From assembly GCF_001535545.1 (NCBI RefSeq), contig NZ_CP014141.1, forward strand, positions 1,240,001 to 1,304,000: a DNA stretch of 64,000 nucleotides, written 5' to 3'. Below the pieces are notes generated by a model. That model worked only from the letters and a program-made list of their open reading frames with translations, was not told the DNA's origin and did not search any database. The position numbers and the translations under genes are program-made. The stretch comes from Thermus parvatiensis (GTDB lineage Bacteria; Deinococcota; Deinococci; Deinococcales; Thermaceae). Positions 11,580 through 24,709 of the stretch are shown here, piece by piece; position 1 is the stretch's first letter; the number at the start of each line of letters is the position of its first letter.

Positions 11580-13121
11580 CTAGGGGCGCTGGAGCCAAAA
11601 CTCGTACGTCCCAGAGCCGCTATAGGCGTAGATGCGCCAGACGTAGTAGCCAGCGGTTCCGCTATAGCTGATGCTTTCCTCCGAAGTAGGCCCCGTAGAG
11701 CTGGCCACGGTCACCCAACGGGAGCCGTTCCAACGCCAGAGGTAGAGGTCAAAGTCCGTCCCGGCAGGGCCCTTAAGCCAGGCCCTCTGGGTACCTCCAG
11801 AGCTGTAGTAATAAGTGCCGTTGGGTTGGAAGTCATAGTCGTCGGGACCGGAAAGGCTGCCCGTGTAATAGCTGCAGTCGGTACATGGGGCTGTGGAACC
11901 ACCCCCCGAGGAGAGCAGGGAGTAAAGGAGGCGGTTAGGAGACCCCGAACCGATCCCCGAAAGCCGCCCCGTAGTGGCTCCGTTGAGGATAGCGCTAGCA
12001 ACGGCGGCCGGTGTGGCCGAAGGGTTTTGCTCTAGATACAAGGCAGCCACCCCGGCCACGTGGGGGGTGGCCATGGAGGTACCGCTGAGGGTCTGGGTGG
12101 CGGTGTCCGAGGTGTACCAGGCCGAGGGGATGGAGGCCCCTGGGGCGAAGAGGTCCACGCAACTACCGTAGTTGGAGAAGCTGGCCCGGGTATCGGAAGA
12201 TGTGGTGGCGCCCACGGTGAGGGCCTCGGCCACCCGGGCTGGGGAGTAGTTGCAGGCGTTGGCGTTGTCGTTCCCCGCGGCCACAGTGTAAACCACCCCC
12301 GCGGCGATGGAGTTCTTCACGGCGTTGTCTAAGGCTGTGGAGGCTCCACCCCCTAGGCTCATGTTGGCGACGGCCGGCTTGCGGTGGTTCTGCGTGACCC
12401 AGTCCACCCCAGCGATGACCCCAGAGGTAGAGCCAGAACCGTTGCAGTCCAAGACGCGCACAGCGTAGAGGTTGGCCGCCTTGGCTACCCCATAGGTCAC
12501 CCCGCCGATCGTCCCTGCCACATGGGTGCCGTGGCCGTTACAATCCTGGCCGTTTCCTCCGAAGGCGTCATAACCCACTCGGGCACGGCCGCCGAACTCC
12601 TGGTGGGTCGTGCGAATTCCGGTGTCAATCACATAGACGTTCACCCCTCTTCCCGTAGCGGTGTAGGTGTAGCTGTTGGAAAGGGGAAGGTCCCGTTGGT
12701 CAATCCGGTCCAGACCCCAAGGCGCGGGGCTCTGGGTAGCCCAAGCCCGCACCACCTTGTCCGCCTCTATGAATTCCACGTCAGGATCCTGCCTTAAGAC
12801 CTCTAAGGCCTGGGGTGCCATCACCGCCGCAAATCCCCGGAGAGCACCCGTGTAGGCCTGGGTCACCGCCACCCCCTGAGGAGCCAGCCGTGCCTGCAAG
12901 GTTGTGATTCCACCTTGGAGCAGAGACTGACCCTTTCCCTTTTTAAAAACCACAATGTACCGGCCCGGGATAGCTTCAGGGTCATCCAAGCCATAGACGG
13001 GGGCTTCCTTAGGCCAGAAGGCCTCAGCCAAGGTAGGGGTTGGATTAGGCTTGGAAGACATTTGGCAAGCGCCCAAAAGGAGAGCCGAGAAAAGCCCTAC
13101 CAGCCAATAAGTTTTCCTCAT
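11580..13121 (-). CDS. Aqualysin I-type subtilisin-family serine protease precursor
   Basis: The 513-aa precursor corresponds along its whole length to aqualysin I of Thermus aquaticus, as I recall that sequence. The parts are a lipobox-like signal (LLLGACQ), an I9 propeptide at about 25-127, and a mature S8 domain from Ala128. The catalytic triad is Asp166, His197 and Ser349 (39/70/222 in mature numbering). Cysteines at CNGHGTH and LDCNG, among others, match the aqualysin disulfides. A C-terminal pre-peptidase-like domain (about 408-513) supports export across the outer membrane. Codon choice is less GC-extreme than in neighbours, suggesting transfer or a distinct history. It has its own promoter (13149-13177) and terminator. 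Confidence 0.95.
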   Translation of the reverse strand: MRKTYWLVGLFSALLLGACQMSSKPNPTPTLAEAFWPKEAPVYGLDDPEAIPGRYIVVFKKGKGQSLLQGGITTLQARLAPQGVAVTQAYTGALRGFAAVMAPQALEVLRQDPDVEFIEADKVVRAWATQSPAPWGLDRIDQRDLPLSNSYTYTATGRGVNVYVIDTGIRTTHQEFGGRARVGYDAFGGNGQDCNGHGTHVAGTIGGVTYGVAKAANLYAVRVLDCNGSGSTSGVIAGVDWVTQNHRKPAVANMSLGGGASTALDNAVKNSIAAGVVYTVAAGNDNANACNYSPARVAEALTVGATTSSDTRASFSNYGSCVDLFAPGASIPSAWYTSDTATQTLSGTSMATPHVAGVAALYLEQNPSATPAAVASAILNGATTGRLSGIGSGSPNRLLYSLLSSGGGSTAPCTDCSYYTGSLSGPDDYDFQPNGTYYYSSGGTQRAWLKGPAGTDFDLYLWRWNGSRWVTVASSTGPTSEESISYSGTAGYYVWRIYAYSGSGTYEFWLQRP

Positions 13122-13148
13122 ACGATCCTCCGTGGTTTGAGCGAGGTT

Positions 13149-13177
13149 AATCTATCACAAGGATGACCAAGAATCAA
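13149..13177 (-). promoter_or_regulatory. Promoter of the aqualysin-type protease
   Basis: On the minus strand, -35 TTGATT (13177-13172), a 17-nt spacer and -10 TAGATT (13154-13149) form a good sigma-A promoter. It is followed by ACGGAGG shortly before the ATG. The surrounding AT-rich tract (AAAATTTT) stands out in this genome. Confidence 0.75.
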
Positions 13178-13185
13178 GAAAAATT

Positions 13186-14180
13186 TTATTCGGTTATTTC
13201 TCCACCTTTATGCACAAGCTCCCTGTAGGCGGGCACCCCCGGCACCCCCTCCGCCAAGAGCACCCCCCGGGCGATGGCCCGGGCGAGGGCGTCAGCGGCG
13301 TAGGCCCCAAGGCGGAGGAGGGTCATGGGGTCCACCCCCTTCCGTCCCCCAGGGCCAGGGCGAAGACCAGGTCCCCGTCCAAAGGGGTGTGGGCGGGGCG
13401 GAGGGCCCGGGCGAGGCCGTCTTGGGCCATGATGGCGAGCCTTTTGGCCTGGGCCTTGGTGAGGGGGGCGTCCGTGGCCACCACCGCCAGGGTGGTGTTC
13501 TGGCCGAGGAGGAAGGGAAAGCGATAGTCCTCGGGGCTTCCCCGGTAGCGGGAGAGGTCGGGGAGAAGCGCCCGCTCCTCCGGGGCGAGGAGGCCCTCGG
13601 CGTAGAGCCTCCCCGTGAGGGGGTCAAAGGGGCGGCCGAGGCTATTCACCGCGGCGAGGGCCATGACCCTAAAGCCCTCCTCCAGGAGGTAGCCCGCAAG
13701 GCCCACCCCGCCCTTCACCCCGCCCGCCACGGCCCCCGTGCCCGCCCCCACGCTCCCCTCGGCCACCTCGCTTCCTGCGGCGAGACAGGCTCCATACCCC
13801 GCCTCCGGGCCCGGGGGCCGGAAGGCCTGGCCCCGCCCCAGGTCGTAAAGCACCGCGGCGGGCACGATGGGCACCACGCCCGCGGGCGTGGGGAAGCCCT
13901 TTCCCCGCTCCCGGAGGTAGCGCACCACCCCGTCTGCGGCGGCAAGGCCCAAGGCGCTTCCCCCGGTGAGGAGGACCGCCTGGACCCGCTCCACGGTGTT
14001 CTCGGGGGCAAGGAGGTCCGTCTCCCGGGTCCCCGGGGCCGCCCCCCGCACGTCCACCGCCGCCACCGCCCCCTCTTCCGCCAGGACCACGGTGCACCCG
14101 GTGAGGGCCTCCCGGTCCGTGAAGTGGCCCACCCTAAGCCCGGGAAGCAAGGCCTCCTTTCCCCACAAGGCTTCCGCCAT
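13186..14180 (-). CDS. P1-family (DmpA-like) peptidase, one frameshift
   Basis: This family contains N-terminal-nucleophile aminopeptidases/D-esterases that self-cleave. The core is recognisable: PGLRVGHFTD, VLLTGGSALGLAAADGV, GAGTGAVAGGVKGG. The NTTLAVVATDAPLTKAQAKR region is where the beta chain and its nucleophile are expected. The frame stops early at 13323 unless one base is added to the C-run 13335-13339. The corrected frame continues LLRLGAYAADALARAI to TAA 13186-13188 (about 331 aa). ATG 14180 has a CATACT box 6 nt upstream and no Shine-Dalgarno. Confidence 0.8.
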
Positions 14181-14225
14181 GGCCCCAGTATGGGGTAGGC
14201 TAGGGGCCAGGACAAGGAGGGCAGC

Positions 14226-15282
14226 ATGTGGGAATACCTCATCCACGGCGAACCCACGCCCAGGCTCAAGCCTTTTCTGGAGGGCGTCGGAAAGGCCCTC
14301 GAGGCCCAAGGCTTCCGCTATAACCCCGAGTCCGAAGCCCCGAACCTCGTCCTCAACGCCATCACCCCGGAAAACCCAAGGCCCTACCGCCGCAGGGCCC
14401 AGGCCACCTTCGTGGCCTCGGTCCTGGAGCTTCCCGAGTTTCCCCAAGACCCCCTGCGGGAGCTTTACCCCTACCTGGTCCGGGCGCTTTCCAACGTCCT
14501 CTTGGCCTACGTGCCGGGCCAGGGCGTCAAGTTCCTCACCCTGGAGCTCGGCCACTACGGGGAGCCCGAGGGCGAGGGGTTCTACGAGCGGGTGGCGGCG
14601 CGCCTAAGGCCCATCGCCTGCAGCCGCCTCGTCATCAACAACATCTTTGAGCCGGACCTCGAGCCCGAGCTCTGGCAGGGGGACGAGCTCACGGAGAGCA
14701 TGTACCGGGCAGGGAAGAAGCTCAAGGAGTGGGACCTCCTCCCCGCCCCCTTCCCCATTGAGGAGATCCTCCCCCCGAGGACCTGAGGCACGTGAAAAGG
14801 CTCTACGGCATCGGGGGGCTCTCCTACGGAAACCTCTCCGTGCGCAAGGACGAGAAACGCTTCTGGATGTCGGCAAGCGGGGTGGACAAGGCGAACCTCC
14901 GGGAGATCGGCCGGGACATCCTCATGGTCAAGGACTACGACCCCGAGCGAAACGCCATCCTCCTCTCCGTCCCTCCCCATGTGGAGCCGAGGCGGGTGAG
15001 CGTGGACGCCATTGAGCACTGGATGATCTACCGGGAGCACCCCGAGGTGGGGGCCATCCTCCACGTGCACGCCTGGATGGAGGGCGTGCCCGCCACCGCC
15101 TTCAACTACCCCTGCGGCACCTACGAGCTCGCCCAGGCGGTGGCGGAGAAGGTGAGGGAGGCCCCCGACCCCGCCCGGGCCGTGGTGGGGCTCAAGAACC
15201 ACGGCCTCACCATCACCGGAAGAAGCCTGGACGAGATCCTGGAGCGCATAGAGGGCAAGCTCATCCGCACCGTGCCCATGGT

Positions 15283-15286
<4 letters not shown>
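14226..15286 (+). CDS. Two-domain protein: unknown N-terminal domain fused to class II aldolase/adducin domain, one frameshift
   Basis: Residues 1-185 form an acidic domain I do not recognise. Residues ~190-352 are a class II aldolase/adducin domain with GIGGLSYGNLSVR, a metal-ligand pair in ILHVHAW, and a further His in LKNHGL. The two parts are out of frame by one base at the C-run 14771-14776. Adding one C reads smoothly through ILPPEDLRHVKRLYG, so I treat this as one gene rather than two. AAGGAGGG precedes ATG 14226. The final TGA overlaps the start of the dehydrogenase gene. The substrate is unknown; sugar-phosphate or methylthioribulose-type substrates are typical of the aldolase domain. 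Confidence 0.7.
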
Positions 15287-17078
<1,792 letters not shown>

Positions 17079-17087
17079 GGTGGAGGC

Positions 17088-17498
17088 ATGGTGCCGCCCA
17101 AGCTCAAGCAGGCCCTGGAGCTTTTCAAAAGCCTTCCCAAGGAGCTCCGCTCCCAGGTGCTCCTGGAGTACGCGGCCAAGGTCCCCCCGCCCCCGCCCGG
17201 GGTGGAGCTGGAGAGGGTCCACGAGTGCCAAACGCCCTTCTTCGTTCACGCCGACGTGGAGGGGGGGAAGGTGCGCCTTTACTTTCACGTCCCCGATGAG
17301 GCCCCCACGGTCAAGGCCTTCGCCGGCCTCCTCCGAGAGGGCCTCGAGGGGGAAAGCCCTGAGGCCGTCCTCGAGGTGCCCCCGGGCTTCTACCGGGGCT
17401 ACGGCCTGGAGGAGTTCTTCACCCCTTTGCGCCTGCGGGGCCTGGAGGCAGCCCTCCTCCGGCTCCAAGCCCAAGTGCGCAAGGCCTTGACCTCCTAA
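17088..17498 (+). CDS. sufE: SufE-family cysteine desulfurase activator
   Basis: The 136-aa protein matches SufE/CsdE. The sulfur-accepting cysteine lies in VHECQTPFFV, followed by the KVRLYFHVPDEAPTVKAFAGLL fold signature and a GLEEFFTPLRLRGLEA C-terminus. SufE accepts persulfide sulfur from SufS for Fe-S cluster assembly. No other suf genes are adjacent. The end of this gene contains the promoter of the downstream metY-metX unit. Confidence 0.85.
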   Translation: MVPPKLKQALELFKSLPKELRSQVLLEYAAKVPPPPPGVELERVHECQTPFFVHADVEGGKVRLYFHVPDEAPTVKAFAGLLREGLEGESPEAVLEVPPGFYRGYGLEEFFTPLRLRGLEAALLRLQAQVRKALTS

Positions 17499-17515
17499 GC
17501 CGGAAAGGCTACACT
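17487..17515 (+). promoter_or_regulatory. Promoter of metY-metX
   Basis: TTGACC (17487-17492), a 17-nt spacer and TACACT (17510-17515) form a strong sigma-A promoter inside the 3' end of sufE. Transcription would start near 17522, just upstream of the SAM riboswitch. Confidence 0.8.
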
Positions 17516-17524
17516 TGGGGCTAA

Positions 17525-19091
<1,567 letters not shown>

Positions 19092-19095
<4 letters not shown>

Positions 19096-20234
19096 GCGAG
19101 ATCGCCCTCGAGGCCTGGGGGGAGCACGAGGCCCTTCTCCTCAAACCTCCCCGCTCCCCCCTCTCCATCCCCCCGCCCAAGCCCCGCACCGCCGTCCTCT
19201 TCCCCCGGCGGGAGGGGTTTTACACGGAGCTCGGCGGGTACCTCCCCGAGGTGCGCCTCCGCTTTGAGACCTACGGGCGGCTTTCCCGCAGGCGGGATAA
19301 CGCCGTCCTCGTCTTCCACGCCCTCACGGGAAGCGCCCACCTGGCAGGCACCTACGACGAGGAAACCTTTAAAAGCCTCTCCCCCCTGGAAAAGGCCTTC
19401 GGGAAGGAGGGGTGGTGGGATAGCCTCGTGGGCCCCGGGCGGATCCTGGACCCCGCCCTCTACTACGTGGTCTCCGCTAACCACCTGGGAAGCTGCTACG
19501 GCTCCACCGGTCCCCTTTCCCTAGACCCCCGCACGGGCAGGCCCTACGGCCGGGACTTCCCGCCCCTCACCATCCGCGACCTGGCCCGGGCCCAGGCGAG
19601 GCTTTTGGACCACCTGGGGGTGGAAAGGGCCACCGTCATCGGGGGAAGCCTCGGGGGGATGGTGGCCCTGGAGTTCGCCCTCATGTACCCGGAGAGGGTC
19701 AAGAAGCTCGTGGTCCTGGCTGCCCCCGCCCGGCACGGGCCTTGGGCCAGGGCCTTCAACCACCTGGCCCGCCAGGCCATCCTGCAAGACCCGGAGTACC
19801 AAAAGGGAAACCCCGCCCCCAAGGGGCTGGCCCTCGCCCGGGGGATCGCCATGATGAGCTACCGGGCCCCCGAGGGGTTTGAGGCCCGCTGGGGCGCGGA
19901 GCCCGAGCTTGGGGAAACCTACCTGGACTACCAGGGGGAGAAGTTCCTAAAGCGCTTCCACGCGGAAAGCTACCTGGTCCTCTCCCGGGCCATGGACACC
20001 CACGACGTGGGCCGGGGCCGGGGCGGGGTGGAGGAGGCCCTCAAGCGGCTCCGGGGGATCCCTTCCCTCTTCGTAGGGATTGACACCGACCTCCTCTACC
20101 CCGCCTGGGAGGTGCGCCAGGCGGCCCGGCTGGCGGGGGCCCGCTACCGGGAGATCAAAAGCCCCCACGGGCACGATGCCTTCCTCATTGAGACGGACCA
20201 GGTGGAGGAGATCCTGGACGCCTTCCTCCCGTAG
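19092..20234 (+). CDS. metX: Homoserine O-acetyltransferase
   Basis: Alpha/beta-hydrolase-fold enzyme that acetylates homoserine using acetyl-CoA, supplying the substrate of MetY. The nucleophile is Ser186 in GGSLGGM. The family block [15 protein letters not shown] and the C-terminal acid/His in IDTDLLYP and SPHGHDAF are present. At 380 aa the length is normal. ATGA overlap with metY and the shared SAM riboswitch make a compact direct-sulfhydrylation unit. Confidence 0.94.
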
Positions 20235-20243
20235 ACTGGGGCC

Positions 20244-21154
20244 GTGGCGGAGATCCGCGTGGGCACGGCCAGCTGGACCGACCCTACCCTTCTCGCCTCC
20301 GGCTGGTACCCCCCCGAGGTGAAAAACCACCCGGAAAAGCGCCTCCGCTACTACGCAAAGCACTTTGACACCGTGGAGGTGGACAGCACCTACTACGCCC
20401 TCCCCCGCCCCGAGGTGGCACAGAAGTGGGCGGAGAGGACCCCGGAAGGCTTCCTCTTCAACGTCAAAGCCTACTCCGCCCTTACCGGGCACGGGCTGGA
20501 GGCTGGCGCCCTCCCCAAGGACCTCAAGGCCCTCCTCCCCAAGGCGGAGGGCCACCTCCCCCAGCGGGAGGTCCCCAAGGAGGTGGTGGAGGAGGCCTGG
20601 CGGCGCTTCCTGGAAGGAGTGGCCCCCCTGAAGGAAGCCGGCAAGCTCGGCTACCTCCACTTCGGCCTCCCCCCTGGGCCGGGCCCACGCCCCGAAACCT
20701 CCGGTACCTGGAGCGCCTGGCGGAGCGGGCCGAAGGCCACCTCGTGGCCGTGGAGTTCCGCAACCCCAGGTGGTACGCCGCCTGGGACCGGGTGAAGCCC
20801 CTGCTCCAAACCCTCGGGCTCGTCCACGTGAGCGTGGACGCCCCGCCCCACCCCGAGGCCCCGCCCAGGGTCTTGGAGCCCACCCGGGAGGTGGCCGTTC
20901 TCCGCTGCCACGGGAGGAACGCCGAGGCCTGGAAGGGCCCCCACACGAAGCCCTACGAGCGCTTCAACTGGCGCTACTCCGAGGAGGAGCTTTTGGACCT
21001 GGCCGAGGCCACCCGCACCCTGGCGGAAAGGGCCGAACGGGTCTTCGTCATCTTCAACAACAACTACGGCACCCAGGGGGTGGAGGCCGCTTTGGGACTC
21101 AAGCGCCTTCTGGGTCTTGGGAAGCCTCCCTGGACCGAAGGGCCGTTTTATTAG
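20244..21154 (+). CDS. DUF72 family protein, one frameshift
   Basis: The N-terminal VGTASWTDP, YYAKHFDTVEVDSTYYALP and FLFNVKAY blocks and the C-terminal CHGRN...RFNWRYSEEEL / VFVIFNNNYGTQGVEAA blocks are those of DUF72, a TIM-barrel-like family of unknown function. The two halves are joined by adding one C to the run 20669-20674, giving FGLPPWAGPTPRNLRYL. GTG 20244 begins 10 nt after metX, so it may be read through from that operon. I do not know its function. Confidence 0.8.
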
Positions 21155-21190
21155 GCCGAGTCCAGGACATTTGTCCCCTGGACCGCCGCT

Positions 21191-21196
21191 TAGACT
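21191..21196 (+). promoter_or_regulatory. -10 box upstream of hypothetical gene
   Basis: TAGACT at 21191-21196 ends 9 nt before ATG 21206, with no Shine-Dalgarno (CCTCTTTGT before ATG). This suggests a leaderless transcript. A TTGTCC at 21171-21176 is 14 nt away, shorter than ideal for a -35. Confidence 0.4.
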
Positions 21197-21205
21197 CCTC
21201 TTTGT

Positions 21206-21919
21206 ATGGAGCTGGGTTTGCTTTTGGAAAGAGGAGGCCTTTCCAGGGAGAACGATCCTTTTATCTGGGATCCAATCAAGGAGAGTTTAGAAGGGGCCTG
21301 CAAGCGGCTTCTCGCCCTTTACGACCGCGTCCTTCTTTTGATGACCCGACCCCCCTTCGGCGCCCACCTGGCCCTGGCGGAAGCCCTTCGGGAACGGTAC
21401 CCAGGACGCCTCCTCCTCCACGCCACCCCCCTCTTCGGCCCGGGCCTCCAGGCCCTGCACGAACGGGCCGAGGAGCTCCTCGGCAAGGCGGAGCCGGAGG
21501 ACGTGCTCGCCGAGCTACGGCGAATGGAACGGGAAGGCCGCCTATACCTGGCCTCCGCCGACCCCGAGGCCCTAGGACGCCAAGGCTGGCTTCCCCCGGG
21601 AGGAAAGTTGGTCATGCGCCTGGGTTTCCACGCCCTCTTCGCCCTAGAGGGCGAGCACCTCCGCCTACCCCCCTTGCCCGTGCCGGAAGGCCAGGTTCCC
21701 GCCGCCTTCGCGGAGTTCTGGGGGCGGGCTTTCGCCGGAAGACCCGTCCGGGCCTACCTCAACCTGGGCAAGGCCGCACCCCCCTCCTGGCGAAGGGCCT
21801 TGGAGGAAGGGCTCAAGGCCCACCTTGCCCTGCAGAAGGCGCGCCTCTCTCCCATGCCCCGGGACCTACAGGAACGGATCGGGGCGAAGAGCCTCCTGGG
21901 GTTTGCCTATCCGCTTTAG
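21206..21919 (+). CDS. Hypothetical protein
   Basis: The 237-aa soluble protein is not recognised. There is no signal peptide or membrane segment. The N-terminal half (DRVLLLMTRPPFGAHLALAEALRERYPGR style) looks like an alpha/beta Rossmann-like unit, followed by a Glu-rich helix. A second mixed part contains MRLGFHALFALEGEHLRLPP. Good codon usage and its own -10 box support a real gene. It converges with the next gene, overlapping by 4 nt. Confidence 0.7.
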   Translation: MELGLLLERGGLSRENDPFIWDPIKESLEGACKRLLALYDRVLLLMTRPPFGAHLALAEALRERYPGRLLLHATPLFGPGLQALHERAEELLGKAEPEDVLAELRRMEREGRLYLASADPEALGRQGWLPPGGKLVMRLGFHALFALEGEHLRLPPLPVPEGQVPAAFAEFWGRAFAGRPVRAYLNLGKAAPPSWRRALEEGLKAHLALQKARLSPMPRDLQERIGAKSLLGFAYPL

Positions 21920-23106
21920 GGAAGGAGGTCCAAAAGCCCCCCGTAGAGGGTGAAGGCCTTGAGCTCGTCCACCTCCTCCCCGTTCCACACGAAGGCCACG
22001 CAGTAGCGGTTGTCGCCGCGGGAAAGGCTGTGGACCAGGCTCAGCACCCCGGGCCTCGAGCCCCCCTTGTAGGCCACCCGGTCCCAGCCGAAGGCGGCCA
22101 CCCCGGGGTTGATGCCCATGAGGGGAAGGTCCGCCACCTTCGCCATCCAGCGGCAAAGCTCCCTCGGGGTAAAGCGCCAGTCCGCCTCGGGCGGCCAGTC
22201 TCCAGGGTCTAAGGGCAGGTCCGTCACCGAGGGGAGGCCTCGGGCCCTCAGGGCCTCCAGGGCCTGGCGCTTGGCCTCCAGGTCCCCGTCGCGGAAGGCC
22301 GCCAAGAGGTCCCGGTTTCCCCGGGCGGCGAGGCCGAAGGCCTCCCTGGTGGTGAGGAAGGGGCGGTTGCGGGGGGAGAGGGCCTCGAGGCGCTCCCGCC
22401 CGAGGAGGGCGATGAGGGCGTCCGTGGCGGTGTTGTCGGAGAGGGAGATCATGAGGGCCGCCAGGGTGTGGAGGGTCAAGGGGCTTCCTTCCGGCCAACT
22501 CTGGAGCAAACCGGAAGGTAGGCTCTTCCACGCCTCCTCCAGGCGGACCACCTCGTCCCACGCCCGCCTCCCCGCCTCCACCTCCTCGCGCAAGGCGGCG
22601 AGGACCAGAAGCTTGAAGGCCGAGGCCACGGCCAAAGGCGTGTCCTCCTCCAGGGCCAAGACGGGCCTCCCGTCCCGCTCCACCCATAGCCCCACCCGCC
22701 CCGGGAGGGCCCGGAAGGCCTCCAGGGCCTCCTCGAGGCTTCCCAGCTTGGCTATGGGGGGCTCAAAGAAGAGGCCCGCGATGCGCCCTTCCCGGTCCAG
22801 GCTGATGCGGGCGGGCACGTACCCCCGCTCAAGCTCCAAGAGGTACCTCTCCGGATCCAGGGGCTGCACCCCTTTGAGCTCTCCCAGATTGGCCTTCAGC
22901 TGGGCCACGATGGCCGCCACCTGGGCCGCGGGCACCTGGGCGAGGAAGCCCGGAGCAAAGGCCTCCTCGCGGACCTCCTCCGTAAAGAGGCGGAGGAGCA
23001 CCTCCGCCCCCCGTTCCAGCCCCCCCATGGGATCCCCAAGCCCCTCCGCCCCGCCGAGCCCGCCCAGGAGGGCGAGAAGCCCCAAGAAAACCCTCTTTGC
23101 CTTCAT
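21916..23106 (-). CDS. Secreted class A beta-lactamase-fold serine hydrolase
   Basis: The 396-aa protein has a signal peptide (1-20) and an N-terminal all-alpha DUF3887-like domain (about 25-80). A beta-lactamase/PBP-type domain follows with Ser162-x-x-Lys165 (SAFK), Ser223-Asp-Asn (SDN) and KGG near residue 350 in place of KTG. Motif order fits class A lactamases, but I see no convincing omega-loop ExxxN, so it may be a peptidase or esterase rather than a true antibiotic-hydrolysing enzyme. It lies 9 nt downstream of the gamma-glutamyltransferase gene, probably in one operon. Confidence 0.8.
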   Translation of the reverse strand: MKAKRVFLGLLALLGGLGGAEGLGDPMGGLERGAEVLLRLFTEEVREEAFAPGFLAQVPAAQVAAIVAQLKANLGELKGVQPLDPERYLLELERGYVPARISLDREGRIAGLFFEPPIAKLGSLEEALEAFRALPGRVGLWVERDGRPVLALEEDTPLAVASAFKLLVLAALREEVEAGRRAWDEVVRLEEAWKSLPSGLLQSWPEGSPLTLHTLAALMISLSDNTATDALIALLGRERLEALSPRNRPFLTTREAFGLAARGNRDLLAAFRDGDLEAKRQALEALRARGLPSVTDLPLDPGDWPPEADWRFTPRELCRWMAKVADLPLMGINPGVAAFGWDRVAYKGGSRPGVLSLVHSLSRGDNRYCVAFVWNGEEVDELKAFTLYGGLLDLLP

Positions 23107-23115
23107 GGCTCCATA

Positions 23116-24686
23116 CTACCACGCCAGGGCGAGCCCCTCGGCCCGGGGGTCGCTCGCCCCCACGAGGGCCTCCCCCAGGCGGAAGACCGCCTGCCCCCGG
23201 CCGAAAAGCCCGTACTCCGCCTCGTAGCGCACCCGGTGCCCCAGGTCCTTGAGGAAGAGGGCCGTGGCCTGGGGGATGCCAGGCTCAAGAAGCACCTCGT
23301 CCCCCGGCACCACCTGCCAGCGGGGCCGGTCCAGGGCCGCCTGGGGGTTCAGGCCAAAGTCCGCCAGGGCCACCACCACCTGGACGTGCCCCTGGGGCTG
23401 CATGAACCCCCCCATGACCCCGAAGGGCCCAAGGGGCTTTCCTTCCCTCGTGAGAAAGCCCGGGATGATAGTGTGGAAGGGCCTCTTTCCCGGCCCCACC
23501 CGGTTCGGGTGGCCTTCCTCCAGGGAAAACCCCAGGCCCCGGTTCTGCAGGGCGATCCCCGTCCCCGGCACCAAGACCCCGGAGCCAAACCCCTGGTAGT
23601 TGGACTGGATGAGGGAGACCATGAGCTCCCCGTCCGCCGCCGCCAGGTAGACCGTCCCCTCAGGCCTTAGCCCGGGAAGGACCCGGGGAAGGGCCTTTTC
23701 CCCGATAAGCCTCCTCCTTTCCGCCGCGTAGGCCTTGGAGAGGAAGGCCTTGGGGTCAAGCTCCATGTGGCGGGGGTCGGCCACGAAGCGGTAGGTGTCC
23801 GCCAAGGCAAGGCGCATGGCCTCAATCTGGACGTGGTAGCTAACGGGGTCCTCCGGCCTCAGGTCAAAGCCCTCCAAAAGGTTCAGGGCGAGGAGGACCG
23901 CCACCCCCTGGCCGTTTGGGGGGAGCTCCCAGACGGTGAGCCCCTTGTACTCCGTGGAAAGGGGCGTCACCCACTCCGGGGCGTGGGCCTTAAGGTCCTC
24001 GAGGGTGATGAGCCCCCGGTGTCCCCGCTGAAGCGGGCCAGGGCCTCGGCCAAAGCCCCCCGGTAGAGGCTTTCCCCGTGGGTCTCGGCGATCTCCCTAA
24101 GGGTCTTGGCGTGGAGGGGGCTCCGCCACACCTCCCCCGCCCTTGGGGCCCTCCCCCGGGGAAAAACACCTCCTGGAAGGCCTTAAACTCCGGCCCCTCT
24201 AGGGGCAGGAAGACGCCCTCCGCCCGCCGCCAGCTCCTCGCCGTCTCCGGCCCCACGGGAAAGCCCTCCTCGGCGTAGCGGATGGCGGGGGCGAGGACCT
24301 CGGCGAAGGGAAGCCTGCCCCAGCGCTCGTGGAGGGCCCGCCAGCCCGAGACCGCCCCCGGCACGGTCACGGGAAGCCAGCCCCGCTCCGGCATCCTCCC
24401 GGGAAGCCTCTCCGGGGTAAGGGCCATGGGGCTTTTCCCGGAGGCGTTCAGGCCGTGGAGGGCCCCGTCCCACACCAGGGCGAACAGGTCCCCCCGATCC
24501 CGTTGGAGGTGGGCTCCACCACGGTGAGGCAGGCGGCCATGGCGATGGCGGCGTCCACGGCGCTTCCCCCTTTTGAAGCATCTCCATCCCCGCGAGGGCC
24601 GCCAAGGGCTGGCTCGTGGCCACCGCGCCCCGCCCCCCGAGGACCACGTGGCGGCGGGAGGGGTAGGGGTAATGGGTGAGGTCCAT
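23116..24686 (-). CDS. Gamma-glutamyltransferase family protein, four frameshifts
   Basis: Ntn-hydrolase of the YwrD-like GGT group. The N-terminal part has ATSQPLAALAGMEML and GGSAVDAAIAMAA. The small subunit would start at the Thr of EGTVYLAAADGE, followed by QSNYQGFGSGVLVPGTGIALQNRG and PFGVMGGFMQPQGH. Four single-base losses interrupt it (24566-24570, 24490-24495, 24158-24161, 24013-24017). After correction it reads through as one protein of about 525 aa. There is no signal peptide. ATG 24686 is divergent from the DtxR gene with a 23-bp gap. Confidence 0.75.
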
Positions 24687-24709
24687 GCTCCCATGCTACC
24701 TTTAGGGGG

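Noticed and set aside
11409..12035. Plus-strand frame across the HtrA end and the aqualysin-type gene
   Set aside because: It joins the tail of the PDZ region out of frame to antisense of the protease; no support as a gene.
20770..22212. 480-codon frame across DUF72 and the next gene
   Set aside because: Arg/Gly/Pro-rich translation typical of an out-of-frame read; it covers two real genes in other frames.
23116..24686. GGT as a decayed gene because of four frameshifts
   Set aside because: All four are one-base homopolymer losses with otherwise intact motifs and no in-frame nonsense codons; the pattern matches the rest of the window.
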